A stretch of DNA of 64,000 nt from Anaerolineae bacterium. GTDB taxonomy: Bacteria > Chloroflexota > Anaerolineae > Promineifilales > Promineifilaceae. This document shows, in pieces, positions 42,142 through 51,709 of this stretch. The stretch's first letter is position 1. Each line of letters opens with the position of its first letter. A program made the translations under genes and the position numbers. Under the pieces are notes generated by a model. That model worked only from the letters and a program-made list of their open reading frames with translations, was not told where the DNA came from and did not search any database. The stretch lies in assembly GCA_023954475.1 (NCBI GenBank), contig JAMLHW010000005.1, positions 62,001 through 126,000 on the forward strand, written 5' to 3'.

Positions 42142-43383
42142 TCAGGCACGTCCAAAGAGCGCAATCAGATATTGCTTGGCCTTGACCGGCTGCCCCGACA
42201 ACAACGCCTGCGCCCGGAACATACGCGCCACTGCCCGCAGAATGAAGATCGCCGTTGCCGCCTGCAGCGTAGCCGACAGCACCAGTTGCCATAACGGTAC
42301 ATCAGTAACCGTCATGCGCGAAATCATCGCCACAGGCGCGGTCAACGGAAACAGACTCAATGCGACGGCAATGACGCCATTTGGAACTTCAAAAATCAGG
42401 AACATGAACATGTAGGCGCCGATAATCGGCAGCATGATCATAAACGATGCGCCGCGCGTCTCTTTGGCGTCCGGAGCCAACGCACCCAATCCCGCCATTA
42501 ATGCGCCATACATCGCGTAGCCGCCCAGGAAGAAGATGATCGCCCAGAATAACAGGTCCAGGGGCACTTCAAACCCCTCTGGAATTGAAAATGCCTGCCC
42601 ACCCAATCGCGTCACAATCCACATCACGCTCATCCACATCGCTGCCTGCACCAGGCCGAGAATTGCCAGCGCGATAAATTTGCCGTTGAGCAACTGTTTG
42701 GGGGTAATCGACACCATCAGGACTTCCATAATGCGGTTCTTTTTCTCATCGGTAATTGCCGTAACCAGCATACCAGCCGGGATCAGGATGACCATGTAGA
42801 GAATCAGTGTCATCAACGTCGGAAACATCTCGACGAGGAAGTTGTCTGAGTCAGTGCCCGGCCCCAGTTCGAGTGACTCATCTGCGCGCTCCAAATCGGT
42901 GACAGTTACATTGAGCGGTTGCCACACGCGCTGCGACAGCGTCGGATTGTCGAGCAAATTCGCCAACAACAACATTTCAATGCCACGTGGGTTACCGCTG
43001 TTTTCGCTGAACGGGCCGAACTCGTTGACATAGTAATCGTAATGCCCGGTTTCGGCATAATCAGAACCAATGACATAGTAACTGCGAATGTCGCCGGCTT
43101 CCAATGCAGTGGCTGCACTGGCTTCATCGGGGAATTGCTCCAGCCATCCTGGCGGTATGTTGGCGGGCAACCATGCAAGCTGGTGGGCCGGATCGACGTA
43201 GCCTTCGGTAAAGGTTGCCTGTTCCGGTTCCGGCTCACTTTCGCCGGCGTTGTTATTGATGAGAATGACTGCCAACAAGATGACTGCAGACACGATTGGC
43301 AAGCCGAATGCCAGGATGAGAAAAGAGCGTCGCCGCAATGTGACACGCAATTCGTTGCGCATGATTAGCAGTGTTTTGTTCAT
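42142..43383 (-). CDS. ABC-2 type permease 1 (NatB-like)
   Basis: The 413-residue permease has an N-terminal helix at about 20-40, an extracytoplasmic domain of about 160 residues and then five to six helices, typical of NatB/ABC-2 exporters. MNKTLLIMRNELRVTLRRRS is the usual basic start; ITDEKKNRIMEVLMVSITPKQLLNGK is the conserved cytoplasmic loop. It forms an operon with a second permease and an ATPase (order of transcription: ATPase, permease 2, permease 1). Substrate may be Na+ or a drug. Confidence 0.9.
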   Translation of the reverse strand: MNKTLLIMRNELRVTLRRRSFLILAFGLPIVSAVILLAVILINNNAGESEPEPEQATFTEGYVDPAHQLAWLPANIPPGWLEQFPDEASAATALEAGDIRSYYVIGSDYAETGHYDYYVNEFGPFSENSGNPRGIEMLLLANLLDNPTLSQRVWQPLNVTVTDLERADESLELGPGTDSDNFLVEMFPTLMTLILYMVILIPAGMLVTAITDEKKNRIMEVLMVSITPKQLLNGKFIALAILGLVQAAMWMSVMWIVTRLGGQAFSIPEGFEVPLDLLFWAIIFFLGGYAMYGALMAGLGALAPDAKETRGASFMIMLPIIGAYMFMFLIFEVPNGVIAVALSLFPLTAPVAMISRMTVTDVPLWQLVLSATLQAATAIFILRAVARMFRAQALLSGQPVKAKQYLIALFGRA

Positions 43384-43392
43384 GATAACCCT

Positions 43393-44613
43393 CTATGCTG
43401 CGACTCTTTCGGCCGAATCCATCTTTTTTCGGCCGAAAATCTCACTCAACCGCACACGCTTGCCATAACGCAGCATCGTCAATCGCAACGCCCGGCCCGC
43501 CATCCACATCAAGATCAAACCACCGACAAGCCCGATCAACGCCGCTAACCCGACTTGCCACCCGGGCACGACAAACGTCAAACTGCGCAAGGCCAGTGTG
43601 ATGACTGACGTGAATGGGATCAAGCTCAAGACAACGGCCAGCGGCCCGTCCGGATTTTCGACAATCGGCACAATCAGATAGATAGGGACAAACATCGGCA
43701 GAAACACCAATCCGCCCGCCTGCTGTGCTTCCTGCGACTCGACCAGCGTCGTGCCGATCAGCGTCATAAAGGCGGCGATGAATACATACGATGTCAGCGC
43801 CACGACAATGATCATACCGAAGTCGCGCCATACCGGTTCAATATTTTGCAACCAGGACAAATCGAGAACGTTCTGACCTATCCAGATGGCAAGCAAAATA
43901 AACACGGTCCAGACGAGCAGTTGCGTCAAGCCGATCAACAAAGCGCCGATCACTTTACCTGCCATCATCAGATTAGGCGACGTCGATGTGATGATGATCT
44001 CCATAGTGCGATTCTCTTTTTCTTCAACGACAGCGTTCATCATGTAACCGGATGTAGTCAGCGCGAGAAAAGCAAAGACAATGCCGACGATCAACGGCAG
44101 GAACATGCCGATCTCCGGTCCACCGTTATCGTAATCACGGCCAGTGCTAGTGTCATAAATGGTGACATCGACACCGCTCAGAAAGCGCTCAAGCGCGGCA
44201 GGATCGCTTTGCAACAGGACGTTGGCGCGGACGAGTCGGTCAAAGTAGCTGAAGGCGCCGTAGTCGGGATCGTAGTAGACCAATTCGGCCGAACCGCTCC
44301 GAGCATAATCAGCCGCAATCACGTAATAAAGTTGGATTTGTTCGTCGTCGAGCGCCTGCTGTGCTGCTTCGGCCGAAGCGAAACGCTGCAAAATCACATC
44401 GTCCGGCGGCTCGACCACAGTCAGATCCGCCAACAAACCCGCTTGATCGACGTAGCCGACTGTCGTTCTGTCTTCTTCAATCAGCGCCACCAGATAGCCA
44501 AAACCGATTACAAACGCCACGAATAGTGGCATACTGAACAGGACGAGTAGAAAAGAGCGCTTGCGTACTTCACGCGAGAAATGGTGCGAGGCGATGAGCC
44601 ATAATTTTGACAT
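43393..44613 (-). CDS. ABC-2 type permease 2 (NatB-like)
   Basis: The 406-residue homologue of permease 1 reads MSKLWLIASHHFSREVRKRS, then a helix (LLVLFSMPLFVAFVIGFGYL), an external domain and VVEEKENRTMEIIITSTSPNLMMAGKVIG followed by helices. The two permeases probably form a heterodimer. ATG 44613 is preferred over the longer frame because it begins at the conserved N-terminus. The gap to permease 1 is 9 bp. Two TCGGCCGA copies in the last 15 codons read SFGRK and DSAER. Confidence 0.9.
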   Translation of the reverse strand: MSKLWLIASHHFSREVRKRSFLLVLFSMPLFVAFVIGFGYLVALIEEDRTTVGYVDQAGLLADLTVVEPPDDVILQRFASAEAAQQALDDEQIQLYYVIAADYARSGSAELVYYDPDYGAFSYFDRLVRANVLLQSDPAALERFLSGVDVTIYDTSTGRDYDNGGPEIGMFLPLIVGIVFAFLALTTSGYMMNAVVEEKENRTMEIIITSTSPNLMMAGKVIGALLIGLTQLLVWTVFILLAIWIGQNVLDLSWLQNIEPVWRDFGMIIVVALTSYVFIAAFMTLIGTTLVESQEAQQAGGLVFLPMFVPIYLIVPIVENPDGPLAVVLSLIPFTSVITLALRSLTFVVPGWQVGLAALIGLVGGLILMWMAGRALRLTMLRYGKRVRLSEIFGRKKMDSAERVAA

Positions 44614-44650
44614 GGTTGTTACCCGATTGCTGTATTGATCCGCGATTCTA

Positions 44651-45547
44651 TTATCCTGTCTCGTCACTTACTGCCTGAATGAAGATTTCATCCAGCGTAG
44701 GGACATCGATTTCAAATTGCTCAACCGGTATCTGCTCATGGACGAGGTAGTTGAGAATATCGGCCGGTTGTGTTTCGGCCGAAAGGGTCAGATGGTTTGC
44801 CCCGTTCTCTCGCTCCACGTTGAGCACACCCGGCATCTCCGGCAGATCGCCCACCGTCTTGACCAGCACAGCATGCCCTGAGAAAGAACGGCGAATGTCG
44901 TTTACCGGCCCGTATAGCACGTTGGTTCCCTTGTTGATTAACAGAATCCGATCACACAACGCCTCCACCTGGTGCATCATGTGCGTCGACATGATGATCG
45001 TAGTGCCTTTGGCGCGTAACTCGTGCAGCAGCGTCTTGGCCAACTGCGTGTTGACCGGATCGAGACCGCTGAACGGTTCATCGATGATCAAGAGTTCGGG
45101 CTCATGCAGCACGGTGCTGATAATTTGCGCCTTCTGCTGCATACCGCGGCTGAGTTCCTTGACCTTTTTGCGCTTGTGCTGGGCTAAATCGAATTGTTCA
45201 AGGTATGGATCAACGCGTTCGCGTGCTTCAGTTTTCGACAATCCCTTGAGTGTGCCGAGATAGACCAGGCATTGATCGAGCTGCATATCCTGATAGAGGC
45301 CGCGCTCTTCCGGCATGTACCCGATGCGATTTTTCTTTTCCTCTGTCATCGGCCCGTCGAGAATGGATACGTCGCCGGTGTCAGGCTTGAAGATGTCGAG
45401 CATGAGGCGAATGGTCGTCGTTTTGCCCGCGCCATTGGGGCCAAGCAAGCCAAAAATCTCGCCGTCGCGCACGTCAAAACTGACGTCTTGCACAGCCTGA
45501 ATTGGCCCAAAAGATTTGGCTACGTGGGAAACGGTTACGGGATTCAT
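44651..45547 (-). CDS. ABC transporter ATP-binding protein (NatA-like)
   Basis: The 298-residue ATPase has Walker A GLLGPNGAGKTTTIRLM at about 35-50, Q-loop region GYMPEERGLYQDM, signature ELSRGMQQKAQ at about 138, Walker B LLIIDEPFSGLDP at about 160 and H-loop MSTHMMHQ. PEERGLY is characteristic of NatA-like members. The C-terminal ~80 residues are an accessory domain. It powers export through the two following permeases. Promoter lies in 45548-45853. Confidence 0.95.
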   Translation of the reverse strand: MNPVTVSHVAKSFGPIQAVQDVSFDVRDGEIFGLLGPNGAGKTTTIRLMLDIFKPDTGDVSILDGPMTEEKKNRIGYMPEERGLYQDMQLDQCLVYLGTLKGLSKTEARERVDPYLEQFDLAQHKRKKVKELSRGMQQKAQIISTVLHEPELLIIDEPFSGLDPVNTQLAKTLLHELRAKGTTIIMSTHMMHQVEALCDRILLINKGTNVLYGPVNDIRRSFSGHAVLVKTVGDLPEMPGVLNVERENGANHLTLSAETQPADILNYLVHEQIPVEQFEIDVPTLDEIFIQAVSDETG

Positions 45548-45853
45548 AGTGGTTTTCCTTGTCTATGGCTATCAGCGGAGCGCATACTAATTGAAATCAG
45601 TATACAAGCCTTTACGCATAATTATACGATTTTGTTGCCGTTTTCGGCCGAATTCATACAGAAAACCAGTCTCGCCCGTGACAAAAGTCACGAAATAAAC
45701 CACATTTGAGATGATCGGCAAACTGTATTTCTCTGCAAAACCAGGTCATGGAAACCCTGGCAACACATTCCACGTCCCTATCATGGCAGAGGTGGTTGTT
45801 CGGCAATCATCATAACGTCCATTCACCAATTCTTGCAAGCTGAGGTAAAAATT
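45548..45853. promoter_or_regulatory. Intergenic region (306 bp) with Crp/Fnr-like palindrome
   Basis: No gene seen. It holds a TATACT -10-like box on the minus strand (45599-45604), one TTCGGCCGAA copy (45643-45652) and CGTGAC-AAAA-GTCACG (45677-45692), a GTGA-N6-TCAC palindrome with perfect arms. The minus-strand open frame over 45746-46024 has no family features and I do not call it. Confidence 0.45.
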
Positions 45854-46675
45854 ATGCAGATATTTGATCAACTGATAACCCACGACGGTTTTTTCGGCGG
45901 CGAAAACGGCGTTGCTGAGTACATCATTGGGGTGCCGGACGGGTACCAGTACGGAGGTTCGTATGAACTGACTGTCGAACATGGCAGCGCCGCCGTCATC
46001 ATGGAACCGCCATACGGCACGCAAGGACAGCTCTTATTCAAGGTAAAATGGAAATATGCTTTCTGGCAGAGTAAGTGTGTTTATCGACTGCACGTTTCGG
46101 CCGAAGAAATTCCCGTTGTCACACCGCCACCAAAACCAAGTTTACCATTAGTTCTTGTGCCTCCATTCCCGGTCATCAATGGTACCGATTTTACTGATGG
46201 ATTATTGTCGAGCACGAGTGCGTCGCTCGTTTTCGATTTGCTGGAAATAAAGGTCATCGATCCCGATGGGCTGGCGCGCGTAGAAGTCGAGGCCGAGATC
46301 GATATTCTTGGTGCGACATTTGGCGGCAGCGTCACGGGCAGCGGTGCAACTGTCGTTTCCGAAATAGAGCTGAACGTCGGCACACCAACTGTTCTGGGTG
46401 CAGACGACGATGATGTTTGCAATGATACGATCAATATCATCGATGAGGAGATACCCTGGTCCTGGCTGACCACACATATCGTTGTCGATCCTACTTATCC
46501 CGATTCAATCACGCTGTCGTGTGCAATCGATGTCAGTGATCCTCAACCAAACCAGGAGTTCGTCATCTGGGTCGCCCCATGGTCAACTATCTGGTATACG
46601 AATTTCTTGTCTTTGCGGGGGTTGCGCACAACTTTGAGTGTGGCAGTTAGAAGGATAACTATTCGTCCAGGTTAA
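45854..46675 (+). CDS. Hypothetical beta-rich protein
   Basis: I do not recognise this 273-residue protein. It lacks a signal peptide. The first ~75 residues (IFDQLITHDGFFGGENGVAE...YGGSYELTVEHGSAAVI) look like beta strands, followed by a proline-rich linker (VVTPPPKPSLPLVLVPPF). The remainder is again beta-rich with an acidic turn (LGADDDDVCND) and two Cys. RBS GAGG precedes ATG 45854. It stands alone between the ABC operon and the beta-helix gene. A carbohydrate- or surface-binding role is possible but not shown. Confidence 0.65.
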   Translation: MQIFDQLITHDGFFGGENGVAEYIIGVPDGYQYGGSYELTVEHGSAAVIMEPPYGTQGQLLFKVKWKYAFWQSKCVYRLHVSAEEIPVVTPPPKPSLPLVLVPPFPVINGTDFTDGLLSSTSASLVFDLLEIKVIDPDGLARVEVEAEIDILGATFGGSVTGSGATVVSEIELNVGTPTVLGADDDDVCNDTINIIDEEIPWSWLTTHIVVDPTYPDSITLSCAIDVSDPQPNQEFVIWVAPWSTIWYTNFLSLRGLRTTLSVAVRRITIRPG

Positions 46676-46808
46676 TTGTGCAACCTAGACGCAAGCGACT
46701 GTACACACTGCCTGGAGTCCAATCGCACATCATTCGCAGGCAACGATAACGGTGCAAGGGCATAGCAAACGCGGTATCATTGGCATATCGTTTCAAGAGA
46801 GAAATGCT

Positions 46809-47528
46809 ATGCTGGCTCCCGGTGACTTTTTTGACCTATCTATGCCTGCGACGGCGGCATTGTTCGAAGGCTGCACTTTCGTTTGGGAAGCAATCGGCCG
46901 AATTCCCCACCACACCGCCCGCCTTGTCGGAGACACCCAGACGATCCGCGGCACGGTGATGGACGGCGCACATATCGGCGACAAACCAATCTTTGTGGCA
47001 GAAGGCGCGCGCATCGAACCCGGTGCCTTTATCGAAGGGCCAGCCTATATCGGTCGCAACGCCGTCGTCCGTCACAGCGCCTACGTGCGTGCCAACGTGA
47101 TCTTGCTCGACGGCGCCATTCTCGGCCATGCCAGCGAGGCGAAAAACGCCCTTTTCCTGCCCAAAGCCGCCGCGCCCCATTTCAACTACGTCGGCGACAG
47201 CATCCTCGGTCACCACGTCAATCTCGGCGCAGGCACCAAGCTGAGTAATCTCGGCGTCCTCAGTGCGAAAGACCCGCGCACCGGCCAGCGTCCGACCATT
47301 AAAATCACGGTAGATGGCCGCGAATACGATACCGGATTGACCAAGTTCGGTGCTATTCTAGGCGACGATGCCCAGACCGGTTGCAACGCTGTCCTGAATC
47401 CGGGCTGTCTTATTGGGCCGCGCAGCCTGATTTATGCCAACACCAGCTTGCGCAAAGGATTCTACCCGGCAGATGCCCTGGTCAAATTACGTCAAACAAT
47501 TGAAACGGCTCCGCGCCGCACTAACTGA
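46809..47528 (+). CDS. Left-handed beta-helix (hexapeptide) sugar-nucleotide transferase-like protein
   Basis: The 239-residue protein has hexapeptide repeats across its middle: IRGTVMDGAHIGDKPIF, ARIEPGAFIEGPAYIGRNAVV, VILLDGAILGHASEAKNA and HVNLGAGTKLSNL. This is the C-terminal beta-helix seen in GlmU-like bifunctional enzymes and in related UDP-GlcNAc diphosphorylases, here without the N-terminal nucleotidyltransferase domain. It could be an acetyltransferase or a regulatory stand-alone subunit. ATG 46809 begins a natural N-terminus; earlier in-frame ATG at 46752 is weaker. It ends 36 bp before the pepF start. Confidence 0.82.
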   Translation: MLAPGDFFDLSMPATAALFEGCTFVWEAIGRIPHHTARLVGDTQTIRGTVMDGAHIGDKPIFVAEGARIEPGAFIEGPAYIGRNAVVRHSAYVRANVILLDGAILGHASEAKNALFLPKAAAPHFNYVGDSILGHHVNLGAGTKLSNLGVLSAKDPRTGQRPTIKITVDGREYDTGLTKFGAILGDDAQTGCNAVLNPGCLIGPRSLIYANTSLRKGFYPADALVKLRQTIETAPRRTN

Positions 47529-47548
47529 AAGCTGACTGCTGACAGCTA
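47526..47548. repeat. Short AGCTGACTGCTGACAGCT repeat
   Basis: Same unit type as 3484-3560 and 5809-5885, in the gap before pepF. Confidence 0.45.
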
Positions 47549-47564
47549 AATGATGAGGAAAACC

Positions 47565-49355
47565 ATGAGTAGCACAAACGGTAAAGGTTATAGTCAAGAA
47601 CGTTGGAGCCTGGACGAATTGTTTCCGGCGCTCAATGCACCGGAAGTTAACGCAACTGTCAGCGAGGTTCAGGCGACGGTACAGGCGTTTGAACAATTTC
47701 GGCCGAAATTGACGCCCGACATCGATGCAGAAGAGTTTGTCGAAATACTCGACGCCCAGGACGGCCTGGTGCGCCAGTTCAACCGACTGTACGGGTTTGG
47801 ATCGCTGAGTTTTTCGGCCGATACGCAAGACCAGCAAGCCCAGGTATTTCTCGCCCGCGTGCAAAAACTCGGCGCAGAAGCACAAAATCGCACCATGTTC
47901 TTTGAATTGTGGTGGAAAGAACTGGACGAAGAATCGGCCGAACGCCTACTTTACTACAGCGGTGACTATCGCTACTGGCTCGAAGCGCTACGCCTCGAAA
48001 CACCCTATACACTCACCGAACCCGAAGAAAAGATCGTCAACTTCAAAAACATCACCGGTCGCAGCGCCCACAACCAAACATACGCCATGCTGACGAACCG
48101 CTATACCTTCTTACTCGAAGTGAACGGCGAAACAAAAGAACTGACCCGTGAAGAATTATCCGGCTACTATCGTGACAGCAATCCGGAAATGCGTGCCGCC
48201 GCCTACCGGGAACTGTACCGCGTTTACGGTGCCGATGCCCCGATTCTGGGTCAGATTTACCAGACCCTCGTCCGCGACTGGCGTAACGAATTCGTCGATA
48301 TGCGTGGTCACGCAGCGCCAATCGCCGTGCGCAATCTGGCAAATGACATTCCCAACGACGTTGTCGATACGCTAATCGATGTCGTCAAAACCAATGTCGG
48401 CGTGTTTCATCGCTTCTTTGCGCTCAAGGCACAATGGCTCGGCGTGGAAAAATTGCGCCGCTACGACGTCTATGCACCGGTCGTGGCGACTGACAAACGC
48501 TACCCGTTCGCCGATGCCGTCAACATCGTTCTCGAAAGCTTTGACGAGTTCGAACCGCGCATCGCGCAGTTGGCACGACGCGTCTTCGATGAGCACCACA
48601 TCGATAGTGAGATTCGTCCCGGCAAACGCGGTGGCGCATTTTGTGCCACACTCGCCCCCGATTTGACGCCGTGGGTGCTGCAATCATACGAAGGACGTCC
48701 ACGCGACGTGGCGACCATGGCGCATGAACTGGGACACGCCATTCACTCGATGCTGGCCGAACACCACAGCGCATTGACGCAGCAATCGTCTTTGCCCCTG
48801 GCGGAAACCGCATCGACGTTTGGCGAAATGCTGCTCACTGACCGTTTGCTGGCACTCGACGCCGATCCTGAAGTGCAACGCGATATTTTGTTTACGCAGA
48901 TGGACGATGCGTATGCGACCATCATGCGGCAGATATTTTTCGCCATCTTTGAGGTTGATGCCCACGAAGCAATCAATAATGGCGCTTCTGTAGATGAATT
49001 ATGTGAGCTGTATCTGGACAATTTGCGCGAGCAGTTTGGCGAATCGGTCGACGTCAGCGATGATTTCAAGTATGAGTGGGTGGCCATTCCGCACATTTAC
49101 CAGGTTCCGTTTTATGTCTACGCCTATGCATTTGGGCAACTGCTGGTGCTGGCGCTGTACAAACAGTTCCTTGAGGAAGGCGCGTCGTTCAAGCCGCGTT
49201 ACATCGAGTTGTTGGCGGCCGGCGGTTCGGCATCACCGGTGGCTGTGTTGACCAAAGCGGGTGTGGATATCCATTCGGCCGATTTCTGGCAAGGCGCATT
49301 TGACGTGTTGGCCGAATATCTCGGCCGATTGGAAGAGATGCCGCTGCCAGCCTAA
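47565..49355 (+). CDS. pepF: Oligoendopeptidase F-type M3 peptidase
   Basis: The 596-residue zinc metallopeptidase cleaves oligopeptides in the cytoplasm. The HExxH motif is AHELGHAIHS at about 387-391, with the third zinc ligand in LPLAETASTFGEMLL. Other M3B blocks are RSAHNQTYAMLTNRYTF and WRNEFVDMRGH. RBS GAGGA lies before ATG 47565; the frame also opens 15 nt upstream. Six TCGGCCGA copies fall in or at the edges of this gene and the next one's start. Confidence 0.93.
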   Translation: MSSTNGKGYSQERWSLDELFPALNAPEVNATVSEVQATVQAFEQFRPKLTPDIDAEEFVEILDAQDGLVRQFNRLYGFGSLSFSADTQDQQAQVFLARVQKLGAEAQNRTMFFELWWKELDEESAERLLYYSGDYRYWLEALRLETPYTLTEPEEKIVNFKNITGRSAHNQTYAMLTNRYTFLLEVNGETKELTREELSGYYRDSNPEMRAAAYRELYRVYGADAPILGQIYQTLVRDWRNEFVDMRGHAAPIAVRNLANDIPNDVVDTLIDVVKTNVGVFHRFFALKAQWLGVEKLRRYDVYAPVVATDKRYPFADAVNIVLESFDEFEPRIAQLARRVFDEHHIDSEIRPGKRGGAFCATLAPDLTPWVLQSYEGRPRDVATMAHELGHAIHSMLAEHHSALTQQSSLPLAETASTFGEMLLTDRLLALDADPEVQRDILFTQMDDAYATIMRQIFFAIFEVDAHEAINNGASVDELCELYLDNLREQFGESVDVSDDFKYEWVAIPHIYQVPFYVYAYAFGQLLVLALYKQFLEEGASFKPRYIELLAAGGSASPVAVLTKAGVDIHSADFWQGAFDVLAEYLGRLEEMPLPA

Positions 49356-49369
49356 CCCGAAGTAACAGC

Positions 49370-50818
49370 ATGACGATTAAAATCTACAACGTTCTCACAC
49401 GCCAAAAAGAAGCATTTCGGCCGATTCAGGAAGGCCGCGTCAACATCTACGTCTGCGGCCCGACCGTCTACGACTATTCGCACATCGGCCATGCCAAAAC
49501 ATACGGCAACTTCGATGTCATCGTCCGCTACCTGCGTTATCGCGGTTACGACGTACTCTACGTGCAAAACATCACCGACGTCGGCCATCTGCTCGACTCC
49601 GGTGAAGACCGCATCTTGCGCAAGGCACGCCAGACCCAATCGACACCGATGCAAATTGTCGAGCGCTACACCAAACTGTACTTCGACAACATGGACGCCC
49701 TCGGCGTGCAGCGCCCCGACATCAGCCCACGCGCCAGCGGCCACATCCCGGAACAAATCGAGATGATTCAGCAATTGCTGCGGGAAGAACACGCCTATGT
49801 CGTCAACGGCTCAGTCTATTTTGATGTGTCATCATACCCCGAATACGGCAAGTTGAGCGGTCGCCGTGTGGAAGATCAGGAAGAAGGCACGCGGGAAGCG
49901 GTGCGATCAGAGAAAAATCATCCGGCCGATTTTGCCTTGTGGAAAAAGGCGGAACCGGAACACATCATGCGCTGGAACAGCCCGTGGGGCGAAGGATTCC
50001 CCGGCTGGCACATTGAATGTTCGGCAATGGCGCGGAAATACCTGGGCGAAACATTCGACATTCACGGCGGCGGCATTGACAATATCTTCCCGCACAACGA
50101 GTGCGAAATTGCGCAAAGCGAGTGCGCCCATCACGGCGCGACATTTGCCAATTACTGGATGCTGGTCGGGTCGCTGACGCTGGACGGCGTGAAGATGAGC
50201 AAGAGCCTCGGCAACACGCTGACGCTGGCTGAAGCGTTGGAACGTTGGCGTCCGGAAGCGATTCGCGCCTTTATTTTGTCGAGTCATTACAGCAATCCGA
50301 TTGATTTTTCGGATGTAGCCGTGGAATCGGCCGAAAAAGGGTGGCAGCGCATCTGGGGTGCCGTCAGCCTCGTGCGCAATCGCCTGCACGACGCGCCCGA
50401 CGGAGAGGTCGACGCCGATATTCTAACGTGGCTGGAAACGTACAAGGCGGCGTTTATCGAGAAAATGGATGATGATTTCAACGCACCGGCGGCCATCGGT
50501 GTGCTGCAAGAGATGACACGCAAGGTCAACAGCACGCTGGCAGAAAATGCCGCCCTGTCATCTGGCACTCTGACAGCTATTGATCAAATTTATCGCGAGT
50601 TGGGCGGCGATGTGTTGGGCATTGTGCCCGATTCGGCCGAAGCGGGCAGCGCTGACGCCGAACGGGAAGCCGGCTTGATTCGCGTATTGATTGACATCCG
50701 TGCCGCAGCGCGCGCTAACCGCGACTGGGCCACATCCGATCGCATTCGCGACCGGCTAGCCGAACTGGGTGTGACGCTCAAAGACGGCAAAGACGGCACG
50801 ACCTGGACTGTGAGTTAA
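49370..50818 (+). CDS. cysS: Cysteinyl-tRNA synthetase
   Basis: The 482-residue class I synthetase has the zinc ligand Cys and HIGH region [20 protein letters not shown] (about 27-46), [10 protein letters not shown] with another zinc Cys, and [28 protein letters not shown] lies at about 275-282. The C-terminal helical anticodon domain includes [23 protein letters not shown]-like sequence ([19 protein letters not shown]). Complete and typical length. Starts 14 bp after pepF, suggesting co-transcription. Confidence 0.97.
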   Translation: MTIKIYNVLTRQKEAFRPIQEGRVNIYVCGPTVYDYSHIGHAKTYGNFDVIVRYLRYRGYDVLYVQNITDVGHLLDSGEDRILRKARQTQSTPMQIVERYTKLYFDNMDALGVQRPDISPRASGHIPEQIEMIQQLLREEHAYVVNGSVYFDVSSYPEYGKLSGRRVEDQEEGTREAVRSEKNHPADFALWKKAEPEHIMRWNSPWGEGFPGWHIECSAMARKYLGETFDIHGGGIDNIFPHNECEIAQSECAHHGATFANYWMLVGSLTLDGVKMSKSLGNTLTLAEALERWRPEAIRAFILSSHYSNPIDFSDVAVESAEKGWQRIWGAVSLVRNRLHDAPDGEVDADILTWLETYKAAFIEKMDDDFNAPAAIGVLQEMTRKVNSTLAENAALSSGTLTAIDQIYRELGGDVLGIVPDSAEAGSADAEREAGLIRVLIDIRAAARANRDWATSDRIRDRLAELGVTLKDGKDGTTWTVS

Positions 50819-50910
50819 ATGGGGCGCAGATAAACGCAGATGACGCTGACAAATTTAGTCACAATCTGCGGTTATCCAAAAAATCTGCGTCCTAATCCTC
50901 TAAAATATCC
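50819..50910. repeat. Spacer with GCGCAGATAAACGCAGATGACG-type inverted sequence
   Basis: AAACGCAGATG and TCTGCGTCC near the two ends form an imperfect inverted repeat around a short spacer. TAAAAT at 50901-50906 could serve as -10 for the rlmB-type gene. Confidence 0.35.
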
Positions 50911-51654
50911 GTGGAAACGCTTTTTCGCCGCAACGCCGTTCTCGAAGCACTGCGCAGTGAACGCCGTCAGGTGATTCATCTGTGGGTGCAGCGTGGGTTG
51001 CCGCGCAAAGAGATCGCGCCCATTCTACAGGCGGCGCGACAGCGCAACATTCCCGTTACCGAAAGCGACAAAGGCACAATCGGGCGCAAAGCCGGCGACA
51101 TTTCCCATCAAGGGGTAGCGCTGGAAGTTGGCCCGTATCCGTACGCCACGCTCGACGACATCATCACCCGCGCTGAAGCAAGCGGCGAACCGGCGTTCAT
51201 TTTGTTGCTCGATCTCGTGCAAGGGCCGCAAAACGTGGGGCAACTGCTGCGCACCGCCGAAATTTGCGGCGTCCACGGCGTCGTCGTGCAGGAGCGCCGC
51301 GCCCCCGACATCACACCGCACATCGTCGCTGCTGCTGTCGGCGCAACCGAGCATCTGCTGATTGCGCAGGTGACCAATCTCAACAGCGCCATCGATGCGC
51401 TCAAGCAGGCCGGCGTCTGGATTGTCGGTCTGGACATCGATCCGACAGCGCACAAATTTGGTCAAATCGATCTCAACATGCCGCTGGGCGTTGTGGTTGG
51501 GCATGAGGGCAGCGGCATGCGGCGGCGCGTCAAGGAAAGCTGCGACATACTGCTGCGGCTGCCGATGCGCGGCAAGGTGGATTCGCTCAATGCGTCGGTG
51601 GCGGGGTCGATTGTGCTCTACGCGGCGTGGCAGGCACGAGGGTTTGGGGAATAG
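50911..51654 (+). CDS. rlmB: TrmH/RlmB family RNA 2'-O-methyltransferase
   Basis: The 247-residue SPOUT enzyme methylates a ribose in rRNA, most likely 23S G2251. The N-terminal substrate-binding domain reads RRNAVLEALRSERRQVIHLW; motif 1 is NVGQLLRTAEICGVHGVV; motif 2 LGVVVGHEGSGMRRRVKESCD; motif 3 LRLPMRGKVDSLNASVAGSIVLY. All SPOUT trefoil-knot motifs are present. The GTG start at 50911 has no ribosome site but lies 5 nt after TAAAAT, suggesting leaderless translation. Other TrmH-family substrates cannot be excluded. Confidence 0.9.
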   Translation: METLFRRNAVLEALRSERRQVIHLWVQRGLPRKEIAPILQAARQRNIPVTESDKGTIGRKAGDISHQGVALEVGPYPYATLDDIITRAEASGEPAFILLLDLVQGPQNVGQLLRTAEICGVHGVVVQERRAPDITPHIVAAAVGATEHLLIAQVTNLNSAIDALKQAGVWIVGLDIDPTAHKFGQIDLNMPLGVVVGHEGSGMRRRVKESCDILLRLPMRGKVDSLNASVAGSIVLYAAWQARGFGE

Positions 51655-51674
51655 CGGTTTCGGCCGAAAACCTC

Positions 51675-51703
51675 TTGACTTAGTCATGCAGGTTAGCTAA
51701 CAT
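51675..51703 (+). promoter_or_regulatory. Promoter/operator of the Phd-VapC pair
   Basis: TTGACT (51675-51680) and TAACAT (51698-51703), 17-bp spacer. Two small palindromes lie within: GACTTAGTC (51677-51685) and GTTAGCTAAC (51692-51701), plausible sites for antitoxin autorepression. The -10 ends 6 nt before the antitoxin ATG, so the mRNA is probably leaderless. Confidence 0.65.
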
Positions 51704-51709
51704 ATTGTC

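Noticed and set aside
45746-46024. Minus-strand 92-codon frame in the ABC/hypothetical spacer
   Set aside because: Overlaps the supported plus-strand gene start, no ribosome site and no recognisable features.
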